Below are positions 50,101 to 61,400 of a DNA stretch of 64,000 nucleotides, in pieces; position 1 is the first letter of the stretch, and each line of letters opens with the position of its first letter. The position numbers and the translations under genes are program-made. The notes under the pieces were generated by a model, which was not told where the DNA came from, did not search any database, and saw only the letters and a program-made list of their open reading frames with translations. This DNA comes from Chromobotia macracanthus (Eukaryota; Chordata; Actinopteri; Cypriniformes; Botiidae). The stretch is taken from assembly GCA_036877525.1 (NCBI GenBank), contig JAZGTH010000008.1, positions 13,566,001 through 13,630,000 of the forward strand. Reading direction: 5' to 3'.

Positions 50101-50754
50101 ACCAAAAGTGTAATTACTTTCATTTCAAAAGGAACTACTAGTACATAAAGACATTTTATGTTTTTTCCTCTCTTTACAGTGTGTTTATTTTTACATAAAT
50201 AATGTGAGATATGTTGTAATTTAAAGTGGGAAGCACTCATGAAACTGATGAAAATGCAATAAAAGTGAAACAAGTGACAGTGTAAATGTTCAGATGTTGT
50301 CCACTTTTCCATGCAGTCTCCCAATTAATGAGATCAGGAAAACTGCACATACATCTTATGATAACTATGAGAAGTAGAAAAATACAGTCTGAAACCGTTT
50401 TAGAGCAGCATGTCACATTACAGCTTGTAAATCAGTTTAATATTTAATGTGCAGCAGGGCAAACTTCACCCTGTCCATCAACCTTCGTCATTTACACACT
50501 CGTCCTGCAGTGACACACTCGTCCTGCAGTGACACACTCGTTCGTTCTGCAGTGACACACTCGTCCTGCAGTGACACACTCAATGATCATTCATGATCAT
50601 TCGGCTTACACATAACTACAGTAACAGCACACACATGCATGCGCTGCAGCTGCGTGTGACTGACCCCAGATCTGCGCATCACATCCACGGGTATCACCGT
50701 CTCCATCTCCTCCGCACCCGCCGCCAGAATCACAAGAGCTCTTTTTCCAGCCAT
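46944..50754 (-). CDS. park7: Parkinson disease protein 7 / DJ-1, whole gene, 6 coding exons
   Basis: DJ-1 is a small dimeric protein of the DJ-1/PfpI family that responds to oxidative stress through an acidic-environment cysteine; it is cytosolic with mitochondrial and nuclear pools, and chaperone and deglycase-type activities have been described. Seen: exons 50754-50665, 50007-49906, 49569-49510, 49240-49171, 47470-47384 and 47104-46944 join in frame to 570 nt, which is 189 residues plus TAA, the same as human. The reactive C106 lies in the AAICAGPTA nucleophile elbow. E18 and H126 are in place, as are C46 and C53. The start MAGKRALVILAAGAEEMETV and the end APLILQE match the family. All borders are GT/AG. 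The start is the only in-frame ATG before the conserved strand. Confidence 0.98.
47384..47470 (-). CDS. park7: park7 coding exon 5 (H126)
   Basis: An 87-nt exon reading (G)PTALLAHGIAYGSTVTTHPG then AKDKMMAG. H126 is in place. The acceptor is GTTTCAG and the donor GTAATG. Confidence 0.96.
47640..47715. repeat. Degenerate AACAC/CCATAGCAAC-type simple repeat
   Basis: A stretch of repeated AACAAC, ATAGCAACAC and AACCACCCAC words within park7 intron 5. It reads like an eroded copy of a dispersed fish repeat built from GGTTGCTAGGGTG-type words. Confidence 0.4.
49171..49240 (-). CDS. park7: park7 coding exon 4 (reactive C106)
   Basis: A 70-nt exon reading SSTVKEVLKDQEDRKGLIAA then ICA(G), with C106 at the nucleophile elbow. 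The acceptor is GTTGTAG and the donor GTAATC. Confidence 0.96.
49510..49569 (-). CDS. park7: park7 coding exon 3
   Basis: A 60-nt exon reading GPYDVVLLPGGLLGAQNLSE, the LPGG loop near the active site. The acceptor is CTGACAG and the donor GTACGA. Confidence 0.96.
49906..50007 (-). CDS. park7: park7 coding exon 2
   Basis: A 102-nt exon starting IAVTVAGLSGTEPVQCSRDV and ending RICPDSSLEDARKQ. It contains C46 and C53. The acceptor is CTGTCAG and the donor GTCTGA. Confidence 0.96.
50494..50585. repeat. 19-bp tandem repeat, 4 copies
   Basis: ACACACTCGTCCTGCAGTG is repeated at 50494, 50513 and 50555, with a 23-bp variant at 50532 containing TTCG. It ends in a partial copy. It lies in park7 intron 1, about 80 bp from the coding exon 1 donor. 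Confidence 0.92.
50665..50754 (-). CDS. park7: park7 coding exon 1
   Basis: A 90-nt coding segment reading MAGKRALVILAAGAEEMETV then IPVDVMRRSG, including E18 and M26. The donor is GTCAGT, phase 0. Confidence 0.96.
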
Positions 50755-50807
50755 GTCTGCTCCAGTAACACGAAATAAACCCGCTCACACCTTTAATATG
50801 AAAACTG

Positions 50808-50814
50808 CTTCCGG
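50808..50814 (-). promoter_or_regulatory. park7: ETS-type CCGGAAG motif in the park7 promoter
   Basis: CCGGAAG on the minus strand, 54 nt upstream of the park7 ATG. ETS/GABP sites at this distance are typical of TATA-less housekeeping promoters. No splice acceptor separates it from the ATG clearly, so transcription probably starts within about 50 nt. Confidence 0.5.
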
Positions 50815-51025
50815 TCTGCTTACTTATGGTGCACTACCAGGCAAAATAAAAGTCTTCACAGTGGCCATTAAAAGTCACGTTATAAAGAAATATGTCGAAA
50901 GAGTTCAATTAAGTAAATTAAAAAGTTTATTTTTAACCTTATTAATGTAATTAAATAATTTATATAACCACATTATGCTTTAGTCTGGTGTAGTTTCTTG
51001 AACGCAAGTGAATTGTAGATTTTAA

Positions 51026-51045
51026 GCACTAGAGGGCGCTGCAGG
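51026..51045 (+). promoter_or_regulatory. CTCF-like motif upstream of park7
   Basis: GCACTAGAGGGCGCTGCAGG closely follows the CTCF core (CCACTAGRGGGCGCTG pattern). It lies about 270 bp upstream of the park7 start, where an insulator or promoter-anchor site would be plausible. Confidence 0.5.
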
Positions 51046-52306
51046 CTTTTGAATTGCAATTTAGGCAACGTAGCTTGTGATAGTTGCTTAATGTTCTGAA
51101 CACATTTAATCTCTGCTGTATGAGCAACAGGAAGTTTATTAAAAATAACTAATAAACTGTATTAACAATAACACTGAAAGACTGAAAGGAATTCTCTGAA
51201 TATATTTGCTTATTATTCTCCACCTTCAAGTGCAACATTATGTAAATTCTGCACCTCACAGAAATACAAAGGAAGTAAGTGTGAGTCTTAACAGATGGAT
51301 GTGTGCATGTCTCTGAGCACTGAGACTTCATGACAGTCAATGCAACTGTGCAGGTTGTGATGCAGCAGCAGAGCACCTACAGCACACGCCGCCAGCAATG
51401 GTGTGTTTGTTGCAGGCAGCAGGCAGTGGTGACAGAGCACCACTGGCCTATTTTCCTAAACAAACCCTTTATTTCATTATTTTCCTTACTCTTTACCCAA
51501 TACACGTATAGTGTGCATGTGCTGCAAATACAAAATGGCAATTAAAAGCGTCTGTAAAGCAGGTAACCTGGTGAAACCGCAGGATTAGAGTTTGAAACAC
51601 TCGCTGTTTACAATGCACAGACTCATTCTGAAGAAAAGAACAGAGCAAACACAATATCCTGCAGTTTAGACTCGCTGCAGCTGTCTGTCCTGTCACATTG
51701 GGCCTACCAGAATTATATGGTTATTTTTCTGTCTGTGGTTTGTTCTCAGGATTTTGTTCTTGAAATGCATGTATAATATTTGTTATATACCTTGCACCAG
51801 GAGGGACCTTTGAGTTTTATATTTACATAATACATAATAATCTAACTCCACTATATAAATTACTGCCAATTTATGTAAACAAGTCTCCTTTACAGTTTAA
51901 CACCCATGATAACAAGCTGCTAAGATGTAACATTTCAGTCAACATTCAGTAATGTCAGTCATGCAGCAGAAAGCAAACAGAAGAAGACTGAAACTTCTGT
52001 ACAGTTAAATGACAGTTTCCAGTTAACTGTGTGTGGACCTCAGGAAGAGTCAGAGAACTGAATGTGTCAGTTCTTTCTTTTTAAAAATGATGCTCACCAA
52101 TCGCACTGACACTCCTGAAGAGCAGTAATGTGAAGCAGACTTACAGCACAGAACAAATGTATAACAACAGAAAACAAGTGTCAGAGGCACTAAAGAACAT
52201 TTCCTTCCTTCTTTCATGTGTTATTTCTTTTTTATATGTTCTGTTTATTGTTTTTATTGTTTGTTTGTACAGTCTTTTGTTTGTTTATTTGTTTATATAT
52301 ATATAT

Positions 52307-52339
<33 letters not shown>

Positions 52340-54184
52340 TTATATAGTGATTTGGATAGTTTAAAGTGAGATCATTTAACAGTGTAATGGCAGAAGGACT
52401 CTCAGTGCAGTCTAACTAACACGCTGGATTAAGTGCCGCCCTCCACCGCAGCTCCTCTGCAGACTGCAGCTTTATCTAACACCTCACAGAGTTCCTGCTC
52501 AAACCTCAGGGGCTTCTGGAATGTTACCACTGGGGATTCTTTAATACTGAGGATTTTTCCTTTAAAGACGGCAACCAGCAGATGCAGAAGTCAGAGAATT
52601 CCACAAATTCTTGTTTGTCATTCAGTAATCCTGTTACCAGCCCTGTGAATATGAAACGCTGTAAACATGGAAATAAAACCTTCTTTTTGCTTTTTTATGT
52701 GTTATTTATTTTCTGGAGGGGTGGAAATGGGCCTTGGTTACGGACCTGTTGTGATTTGCAGGAGACAGATGAGAAATCATCTCCACAACTACCACATCAT
52801 TATTATTTACAAAAGCTGTTTCTGTACATCTAAACAACCTGGAGATGAGCGTTTCTCAAGTCACTGAGATGATCAAGTGTTCGCAGTCTTCAGATGTTTT
52901 TCAAATGTAAACATTTACTCTTACCATCATTAAATACTGTATTATTTTTTTGTCATGTATAAGGTGTCAGTAATCATGACTGTAATTTGTGACATTTATT
53001 ATAATTAATTGGCTTCCATTCATTCTGGTTTCATTTAAGACAGTCTAATAATCAGCTCATTAAAATGATGGTTTCACATCACATATGTGCGACCTTTAAC
53101 GTATGTACTTCTGTGCATGTTAACAGGTCTTCAATGCATTCAAGGCTTTTTGGGTGCAGAGAGATATGTGTGCCTGTAGTCTATAACACTTGCAGTGTGA
53201 TTTGAAAACTCTCTCTCCTTTTGCTTTCATTAGCTCATATAATAACACACAGGGTCTATCTTCAAACACAGCAGGCTGATGACATGCAGACCTGAAGCAG
53301 GGCCCTGTGGGGGCCGGCGCTGCAGGGTGGGTGTAACAAATACAGGGGGGTTATTAGGGTGTAGAGTGGCTGATAGCGGTGCCCAGCAGCTGGGCAGATC
53401 CTCACGTATCAGAACGTGGCTCTGAGGTTCATCCAGCTGCAGGTGAAGATGCTTGTGCTTGAGCAGCTGTTTAACTGTTTAATGATTTTCTATTAATTTT
53501 CAGGGCTGTGGAGAGGATAATAATCCACAGCTACAGGGAGAACATGTTACTAATTGCTCAGAGAACATTTCTGTTCCTTTACAATCTGTTGTGAGTGTTT
53601 CTCTGATGTATCACTGCATATAGCTTGTGCTGTAAATGTCAAGTGCTTATTTAAGCCACTAAAAAGAAAAAGAGACCTCTGTAATATCTTAAGATCTAAA
53701 ACTGTGCTTGGATATTACATTTTTCCATTTTAAAAGATCTCATATGAACTTGCATTTAAATCTATCTTTGGTGGTTTTTCTCTAATATTTTAAAATGAAG
53801 AAAATTAAGTCAAGAAAAACTGCTCTCATTGAACCCTGGTGTTCATTTGCTGGTTTTGAGTCCAGTGTGCATCATTTTCTGTCCTTTCTCCTCTCTCAAT
53901 GGAAGTGACACAAGAACACAAGAAGAATAAAGACTCTCACCCAGGATTCACTGTGGAGCTCTGAACACACTTTGACGTGTCTTTGGATAGAGGTTGGAGT
54001 CTGCTGTGTGCAGGTGAGACGAGCAGCTGTCGCCTCTATTGTGTTAAAAGGAAGAGCGTGACATCAGCCTCCCACATCACATCACATGCTGTCTGTCTAA
54101 AGTCATGTAACATGCTGCCTTCTGGTTGCTTTATATTGTGCTAAGACTCATATAATTCACTGTCTAAACTCCCAACATAAACAC
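51046..54184. other. Region upstream of park7, no gene recognised
   Basis: No supported exon on either strand. It holds a TA/TG compound microsatellite at 52292-52345 and a candidate conserved non-coding stretch at 53271-53600. Confidence 0.5.
52292..52345. repeat. (TA)n(TG)n(TA)n compound microsatellite
   Basis: A TA block, about 12 TG units, then another TA block. Confidence 0.9.
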
Positions 54185-57100
54185 ACACAGTCCACACTGC
54201 ACCCCGTCCCACACTCAGTCCACACTGCACCCCGTCCCACACTCAGTCCACACTGCACTCTGACCCACACTCAGTCCACACTGCACTCTGACCCACACTC
54301 AGTCCACACTGTACCCCGTCCCACACTCAGTCCACACTGTACCCCGTCCCACACTCAGTCCACACTGTACTCTGACCCACACTCAGTCCACACTGTACCC
54401 CGTCCCACACTCAGTCCACACTGCACTCTGACCCACACTCAGTCCACACTGTACCCCGTCCCACACTCAGTCCACACTGTACCCCGTCCCACACTCAGTC
54501 CACACTGTACCCCGTCCCACACTCAGTCCACACTGTACTCTGACCCACAATCAGTCCACACTGCACTCTGACCCACAATCAGTCCACACTGTACCCCGTC
54601 CCACACTCAGTCCACACTGCACTCTGACCCACACTCAGTCCACACTGTACCCCGTCCCACACTCAGTCCACACTGTACCCCGTCCCACACTCAGTCCACA
54701 CTGCACTCTGACCCACAATCAGTCCACACTGCACTCTGACCCACAATCAGTCCACACTGCACTCTGACCCACAATCAGTCCACACTGTACCCCGTCCCAC
54801 ACTCAGTCCACACTGCACTCTGACCCACACTCAGTCCACACTGCACTCTGACCCACAATCAGTCCACACTGTACCCCGTCCCACACTCAGTCCACACTGC
54901 ACTCTGACCCACACTCAGTCCACACTGTACCCCGTCCCACACTCAGTCCACACTGTACCCTGTCCCACACTCAGTCCACACTGCACTCTGACCCACAATC
55001 AGTCCACACTGCACTCTGACCCACAATCAGTCCACACTGTACCCCGTCCCACACTCACTCCACACTGCACTCTGACTCACACTCAGTCCACACTGAATCC
55101 CGTCCCACACTCAGTCCACACTGCACTCTGACCCACACTCAGTCCACACTGCACTCTGACCCACACTCAGTCCACACTGTACCCCGTCCCACACTCAGTC
55201 CACACTGCACTCTGACCCACACTCAGTCCACACTGTACCCCGTCCCACACTCAGTCCACACTGCACTCTGACCCACAATCAGTCCACACTGCACTCTGAC
55301 CCACACTCAGTCCACACTGCACTCTGACCCACACTCAGTCCACACTGCACTCTGACCCACACTCAGTCCACACTGTACCCCGTCCCACACTCAGTCCACA
55401 CTGCACTCTGACCCACACTCAGTCCACACTGAATCCCGTCCCACACTCAGTCCACACTGCACTCTGACCCACACTCAGTCCACACTGTACCCCGTCCCAC
55501 ACTCAGTCCACACTGCACTCTGACCCACACTCAGTCCACACTGCACTCTGACCCACACTCAGTCCACACTGCACTCTGACCCACACTCAGTCCACACTGT
55601 ACCCCGTCCCACACTCAGTCCACACTGCACCCCGTCCCACACTCAGTCCACACTGCACTCTGACCCACACTCAGTCCACACTGTACCCCGTCCCACACTC
55701 AGTCCACACTGCACTCTGACCCACACTCAGTCCACACTGTACCCCGTCCCACACTCAGTCCACACTGAATCCCGTCCCACACTCAGTCCACACTGTACCC
55801 CGTCCCACACTCAGTCCACACTGCACTCTGACCCACACTCAGTCCACACTGCACTCTGACCCACACTCAGTCCACACTGTACCCCGTCCCACACTCAGTC
55901 CACACTGTACCCCGTCCCACACTCAGTCCACACTGCACTCTGACCCACAATCAGTCCACACTGCACTCTGACCCACAATCAGTCCACACTGTACCCCGTC
56001 CCACACTCAGTCCACACTGCACTCTGACCCACACTCAGTCCACACTGCACTCTGACCCACAATCAGTCCACACTGTACCCCGTCCCACACTCAGTCCACA
56101 CTGCACTCTGACCCACACTCAGTCCACACTGCACCCCGTCCCACACTCAGTCCACACTGCACTCTGACCCACACTCAGTCCACACTGTACCCCGTCCCAC
56201 ACTCAGTCCACACTGTACCCCGTCCCACACTCAGTCCACACTGCACTCTGACCCACACTCAGTCCACACTGCACTCTGACCCACACTCAGTCCACACTGT
56301 CCCGTCCCACACTCAGTCCACACTGCACTCTGACCCACACTCAGTCCACACTGTACCCCGTCCCACACTCAGTCCACACTGCACTCTGACCCACAATCAG
56401 TCCACACTGTACCCCGTCCCACACTCAGTCCACACTGCACTCTGACCCACACTCAGTCCACACTGTACCCCGTCCCACACTCAGTCCACACTGCACTCTG
56501 ACCCACACTCAGTCCACACTGCACTCTGACCCACACTCAGTCCACACTGTACCCCGTCCCACACTCAGTCCACACTGTACCCCGTCCCACACTCAGTCCA
56601 CACTGCACTCTGACCCACACTCAGTCCACACTGCACCCCGTCCCACACTCAGTCCACACTGAATCCCGTCCCACACTCAGTCCACACTGCACTCTGACCC
56701 ACACTCAGTCCACACTGCACTCTGACCCACACTCAGTCCACACTGTACCCCGTCCCACACTCAGTCCACACTGTACCCCGTCCCACACTCAGTCCACACT
56801 GCACCCCGTCCCACACTCAGTCCACACTGCACCCCGTCCCACACTCAGTCCACACTGCACTCTGACCCACACTCAGTCCACACTGTACCCGTCCCACACT
56901 CAGTCCACACTGTACCCCGTCCCACACTCAGTCCACACTGTACTCTGACCCACACTCAGTCCACACTGCACTCTGACCCACAATCAGTCCACACTGTACC
57001 CCGTCCCACACTCAGTCCACACTGCACCCCGTCCCACACTCAGTCCACACTGCACCCCGTCCCACACTCAGTCCACACTGCACTCTGACCCACACTCAGT

Positions 57101-57262
57101 CCACACTGTACCCCGTCCCACACTCAGTCCACACTGCACCCCGTCCCACACTCAGTCCACACTGTACTCTGACCCACACTCAGTCCACACTGCACTCTGA
57201 CCCACACTCAGTCCACACTGCACTCTGACCCACACTCAGTCCACACTGTACTCTGACCCACA
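54185..57262. repeat. 28-bp minisatellite, about 110 copies, two interspersed variants
   Basis: The unit is ACACTCAGTCCACACTG followed by one of two 11-base ends: YACCCCGTCCC or YACTCTGACCC. The array covers about 3.07 kb. A minor end, AATCCCGTCCC, occurs several times, and an ACAATCAG variant marks some units. Two units are shortened by 1-2 bp (near 56299 and 56889). There is no open frame of note, because 28 is not a multiple of 3. Confidence 0.95.
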
Positions 57263-57844
57263 CGTGGATTTACATGTTCTTCCGCACTTGATTATAAGAT
57301 GTTCATCTGTTTATGAGGAAGCGTGCGGAGACTCTCGGGACATTTTAAAGAATGTACAGACAGGGACAAATAATTGAACATGGTAAAATATTAAGCCTGA
57401 TTTGCCTGAACACACATTTTAATTAAACATATAAGTATCACAGGAATAACATGTTGAAAATGGTATCATAATAACAGCAATGATTTGTTGGAAATATCAT
57501 GTTAATTTTTTTCCTTTTTGTCATCACAGTAAATACGTATGTTTAAAAAATACTCAGATATTGGTCTTGAGTTTGCCTTCAGTTTTGTATATATAGCTAA
57601 TGCAGAGACAAACACAGCTGAGCTGTACAACTTATGATCATAGACAAAACTTTAGCCTAGAGTATAAAACACTCCCTCGATCACACATGCACACACAGTA
57701 TCTGACATGGACACACAATAATCTTAATTATGTCTTCAAAAAGCAGAAGAAAGTAAAAACTCTCTGTATTTGGATTTCCACTTTAAAGAAAAGAACGATA
57801 CAAGTGTGTGATTTCAAACGTTCAGTGTGCTGACAGAAGCCGGT

Positions 57845-58189
57845 TCACTGTGTTGAGCAGATAAGAGCCAAAACAACATCAACTCTGATGTTCAGTGAGT
57901 CTTCAGGCTCACAGCGGGAGTGAATCAGAAACAAATGAAGGGCTTTGAATCTGCCGTTCTTTAATATCTCCAGCACTGTCGCATCAGTATGATGACATTT
58001 CAGCAGCACCATCAAGATCCAACACCGGCCATGCGCTTTAGTAATCAATTCTCCATGCATAACAGCCTGCTGGTGTGTACGACATGACTCAAGACCAACT
58101 CTCTTCTCCAAACACTTTTTTAGAAAAGAATCATTTATTCTGAAGAGGTAAAGCAGGACAGAATGCTGAGAACTGAAGGTAAACAGATA
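57845..58189 (-). other. Unassigned open frame, 114 codons without ATG start
   Basis: The minus strand is open from about 58189 to a TGA stop at 57847-57845. The latter part reads protein-like: HGRCWILMVLLKCHHTDATV then LEILKNGRFKALHLFLIHSR, which is helical with hydrophobic spacing. Only an internal ATG is available. A possible acceptor (TAAAAAAG) precedes TGTTTGGAG. I do not recognise the family. It may be a chance frame, a fossil exon, or part of an unrecognised gene. Confidence 0.2.
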
Positions 58190-58404
58190 TCAACATTCTG
58201 CTTCCCTGCTTACCTTCATTGATGTTTTGAGACAATGATTTTCATTCCACACAGACTAAAATTAACCACCATCTCCAAAACAAGTCATTGTTCTAGTATA
58301 TTGACTAGTATTTCTACCAGAGAGAGCGTTTGTGGTATTCACTTTCTGTAATTTATTTCACATTTTTCAAAAAGAAAATGTCAGCGATGCCTCTGTAAAA
58401 CTCT

Positions 58405-58462
58405 TGTTGTTCTGGGTGGTTGCCAGGGTGTTGCTATGCAGTTGTTAGAATGTTGACAGATG
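58405..58462. repeat. GGTTGCCAGGGTGTTGCTATG-type dispersed fish repeat fragment
   Basis: The words GGGTGGTTGCC, AGGGTGTTGCTATG and CAGTTGTTAGAATGTTG form a short degenerate run of a motif that recurs in fish genomes. The copy at 47640 is in the opposite orientation. Confidence 0.5.
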
Positions 58463-61400
58463 TATAATTTATAAAGGCAATGGTTTAATGATCTCTGTGT
58501 TTCTGGAAACTTTCTCAAACGTTGGTGTTTGGAACACGGCCGCTGGTGAGCTGGATGTTTTCATGCAGTGATGTGTCTCAGAATTCCAACAATCTATCTA
58601 CAAACAGAGTCCTTCTCCTGCCTTATTACCATCTGTATACTATCACAGAGCTGTCAGCACACAGATCAGCCTGCGGTTCACTGGATGAAAGGAGAGCAAT
58701 CGTGTTGAGTGAATAATCTCAGTTTACAGAGAGACGAGTGTCACTTTGACAGTCTGGGTTACAAACAGGTTTGAGGATTCACACACAATCCTGCCGTCTC
58801 TAACTTTGGAGGGGTGAATGTGAAATCAATGGTACACCCATGTCAGAGAATGTTTGTGTGGGGCTCACCAGCTCAGAAATGGAATAAAACTCACATTTTT
58901 CACCTTAAAAGAAACAGAACACGATAAAAAGAAACTGAACTTGCATGAATCCCTGTATTGATTTGACATTTCTGAAGTTTAACAGCTCTGATGGCAAAGG
59001 GTTATAGATTTACTAAAGAAATACAGTGAAATACTGGAAAACAGAACAAAAATAACACAACACTGCTGTAGAGAGATCGACAGATTACCTGTTTCAAAAC
59101 AAACCATTGAATTCAGATCAAATATTCAGGACTAGATTGTGCAAATCATCACACAATATTAGATCTGGCCTGACAGCTTTCCACCACTTCAGACCATTTC
59201 TAGTGTTTGCTAGTTGATTGTTTACTGCCACAAGACCAAATATCCGTCCTTAAATCTCTGTGATATTCTGAGCCCCTGCTTGTGTGTTTCAGACATCATC
59301 CGTCAGATCATGTAGAAGAGTAACACACACCTCCCCTGAAGAAACAGCAGGACTGATGGTTTCATTGATCTCTGTAGAAGAGACTTGAGTTCTGTTTAAT
59401 AATGAAGGGTTTGTTCAGAGTGTCACCATAAGTATGATCAATAGTGCCTCAGCAAACACCTCTTATTCTTATAGACAAACTCTTTAAGGTAAGAATAAAT
59501 CAGTAAATGAATGCATGATTCAATGGATGAACTGCAGGTGGCAGTATTACAAAATGTCAAATGTCAGTAAGTGAAGATGGACAATTAAAAGGTTAAAAGA
59601 CTTTTGAGTGAACATTATTTTTAAGTAAAAACAAACCAGTTAAACTTGCAGATGTAGCGTCATGTTAGTCATTGTAATACTGTCAGCGGTCTTTATCTCT
59701 CTGTGTGCTGCAGGTCTACAGACACCTGAGTGTGCTGCAGGTCTACAGACACCTGAGTGTGTGAAGTTACAGATGTTCTGTGTGCCTCAGTACAGACAGT
59801 CTGATATCAGCCTCAGCTTCATATGTAAATCAGAGAGAAAAGTGCTGCAGTCTTTGGCTGAAACACTTTCCCACTCAAATAACCTGAAGTGACAGCAGCA
59901 GCAGGACGACGGCCAAGTGCAGAGAGACGCTCGAGAACGTGTCATGAATTTAACTCATCTGAGCCCTGACTGAGTGTTACAGGAGAAAAACAAATGTTAT
60001 GTTTCATTCTGATTTACATGTAGAGAAAACACAAGTCTTTAGGTTACTTCTCTTTTCCTCTCTCTTTATATCTGTCTGTCTGTCTCTCTCTCTATCTTAA
60101 TTCACAGTAAAATAATTTAACAGAGGAGATCAGAACTGATAAACAAGAGTGTATAAAGCTTATTCATTATAAACCTACACTGGTCCCCCAGAAGTACAGT
60201 CAAATAAAAACAGGCCCTATAACAAAGAGTTAACTCAAGTGACAGCTGCAAGCAGATGATGCTTAAGTTTCTCTCCAAACATCTTCAGACATTTAAACAA
60301 TGACTTTTAAACTGGTCTCAAGATGATTTTGACTGCATGAAATAAATGTTCTGCTTGGAACTCAAGCAGAGTTACAAAACATTTATTTAATTATCTAATA
60401 AAATGGTATCATTGACATGACCCTAATCTCATGACAAGACTCACATTTCATAAATCACGTCAGTACATAAACACTCTCATCCTCAACACAAATGGGTTAC
60501 TGCTCTTCCTCTGGTTCTGCTCTTGGCCATCTCTTAAATAAGCAGCACTGAAGGCCTGCAGGTAGCTGCCAGGACCACGTAAATTCAGGGTGTTTGGTTT
60601 GAGTCATTTTTATTACACAGGATCCATACTTATGCTTCATAATGGTGCCCTCGAAATTCTTCCAGACAGAGACCCTGCCCCCCCATGCTCCAGACCCCTC
60701 GGAGCCTGTATCAAAACTCTGGCCCCTTTGAAACCTCTCACTCTCTCTCTCTGTTGCCCTCTCCTATTACCCCAGAAGAAAGATTTAAGTGCTTGGTTTT
60801 TACTAAACCCACTCAGTTTTGTGAAGCAAATGTTTGCTCATGTAAATCATGCTTCCATTATGCAGAGGTTCTGTGTGTGATTTCAGGGGTATAGCTGTGC
60901 ATTTGTAGAGTGTTTCGAGTGGCTGTATGATTGTTGATTACTGACTCAGCTCTGAGTCTCTACATAATGGCTTGTGTCTCTTCTACAATGTAAATCTATC
61001 AGTTTATTTGTTCCATTTATCTTCTGACAGATAAAAATCATCAGATAAGTCTGACTACTGCCCAAAATAAATTTCCACGGAGGACAATACTTTACACACA
61101 CACACACTTACACAGTAATGTGTGATAACATGCCTTTGATTCGGGCCATGGGAGATCAGTAGGAATGGGCAGCATTCCAGAAACATCCGAGTGGTTGCCC
61201 ACTTCTTCTACATCACTGCGCTGTTCTCACCACACTAACTAACACTGTTAGTTGCCCCATGACATCATTTCCTGCCCCAGCTGGGCCTGCATTTTGACAC
61301 ACGTGTGTTTCACCTACAGTGCATCAAAACTTCCCGACTCTTATGAATTTCAAAGCAGAGAAAGAGGATTTGCAAGAGCTTGTGGGAAAACACAATGTTG

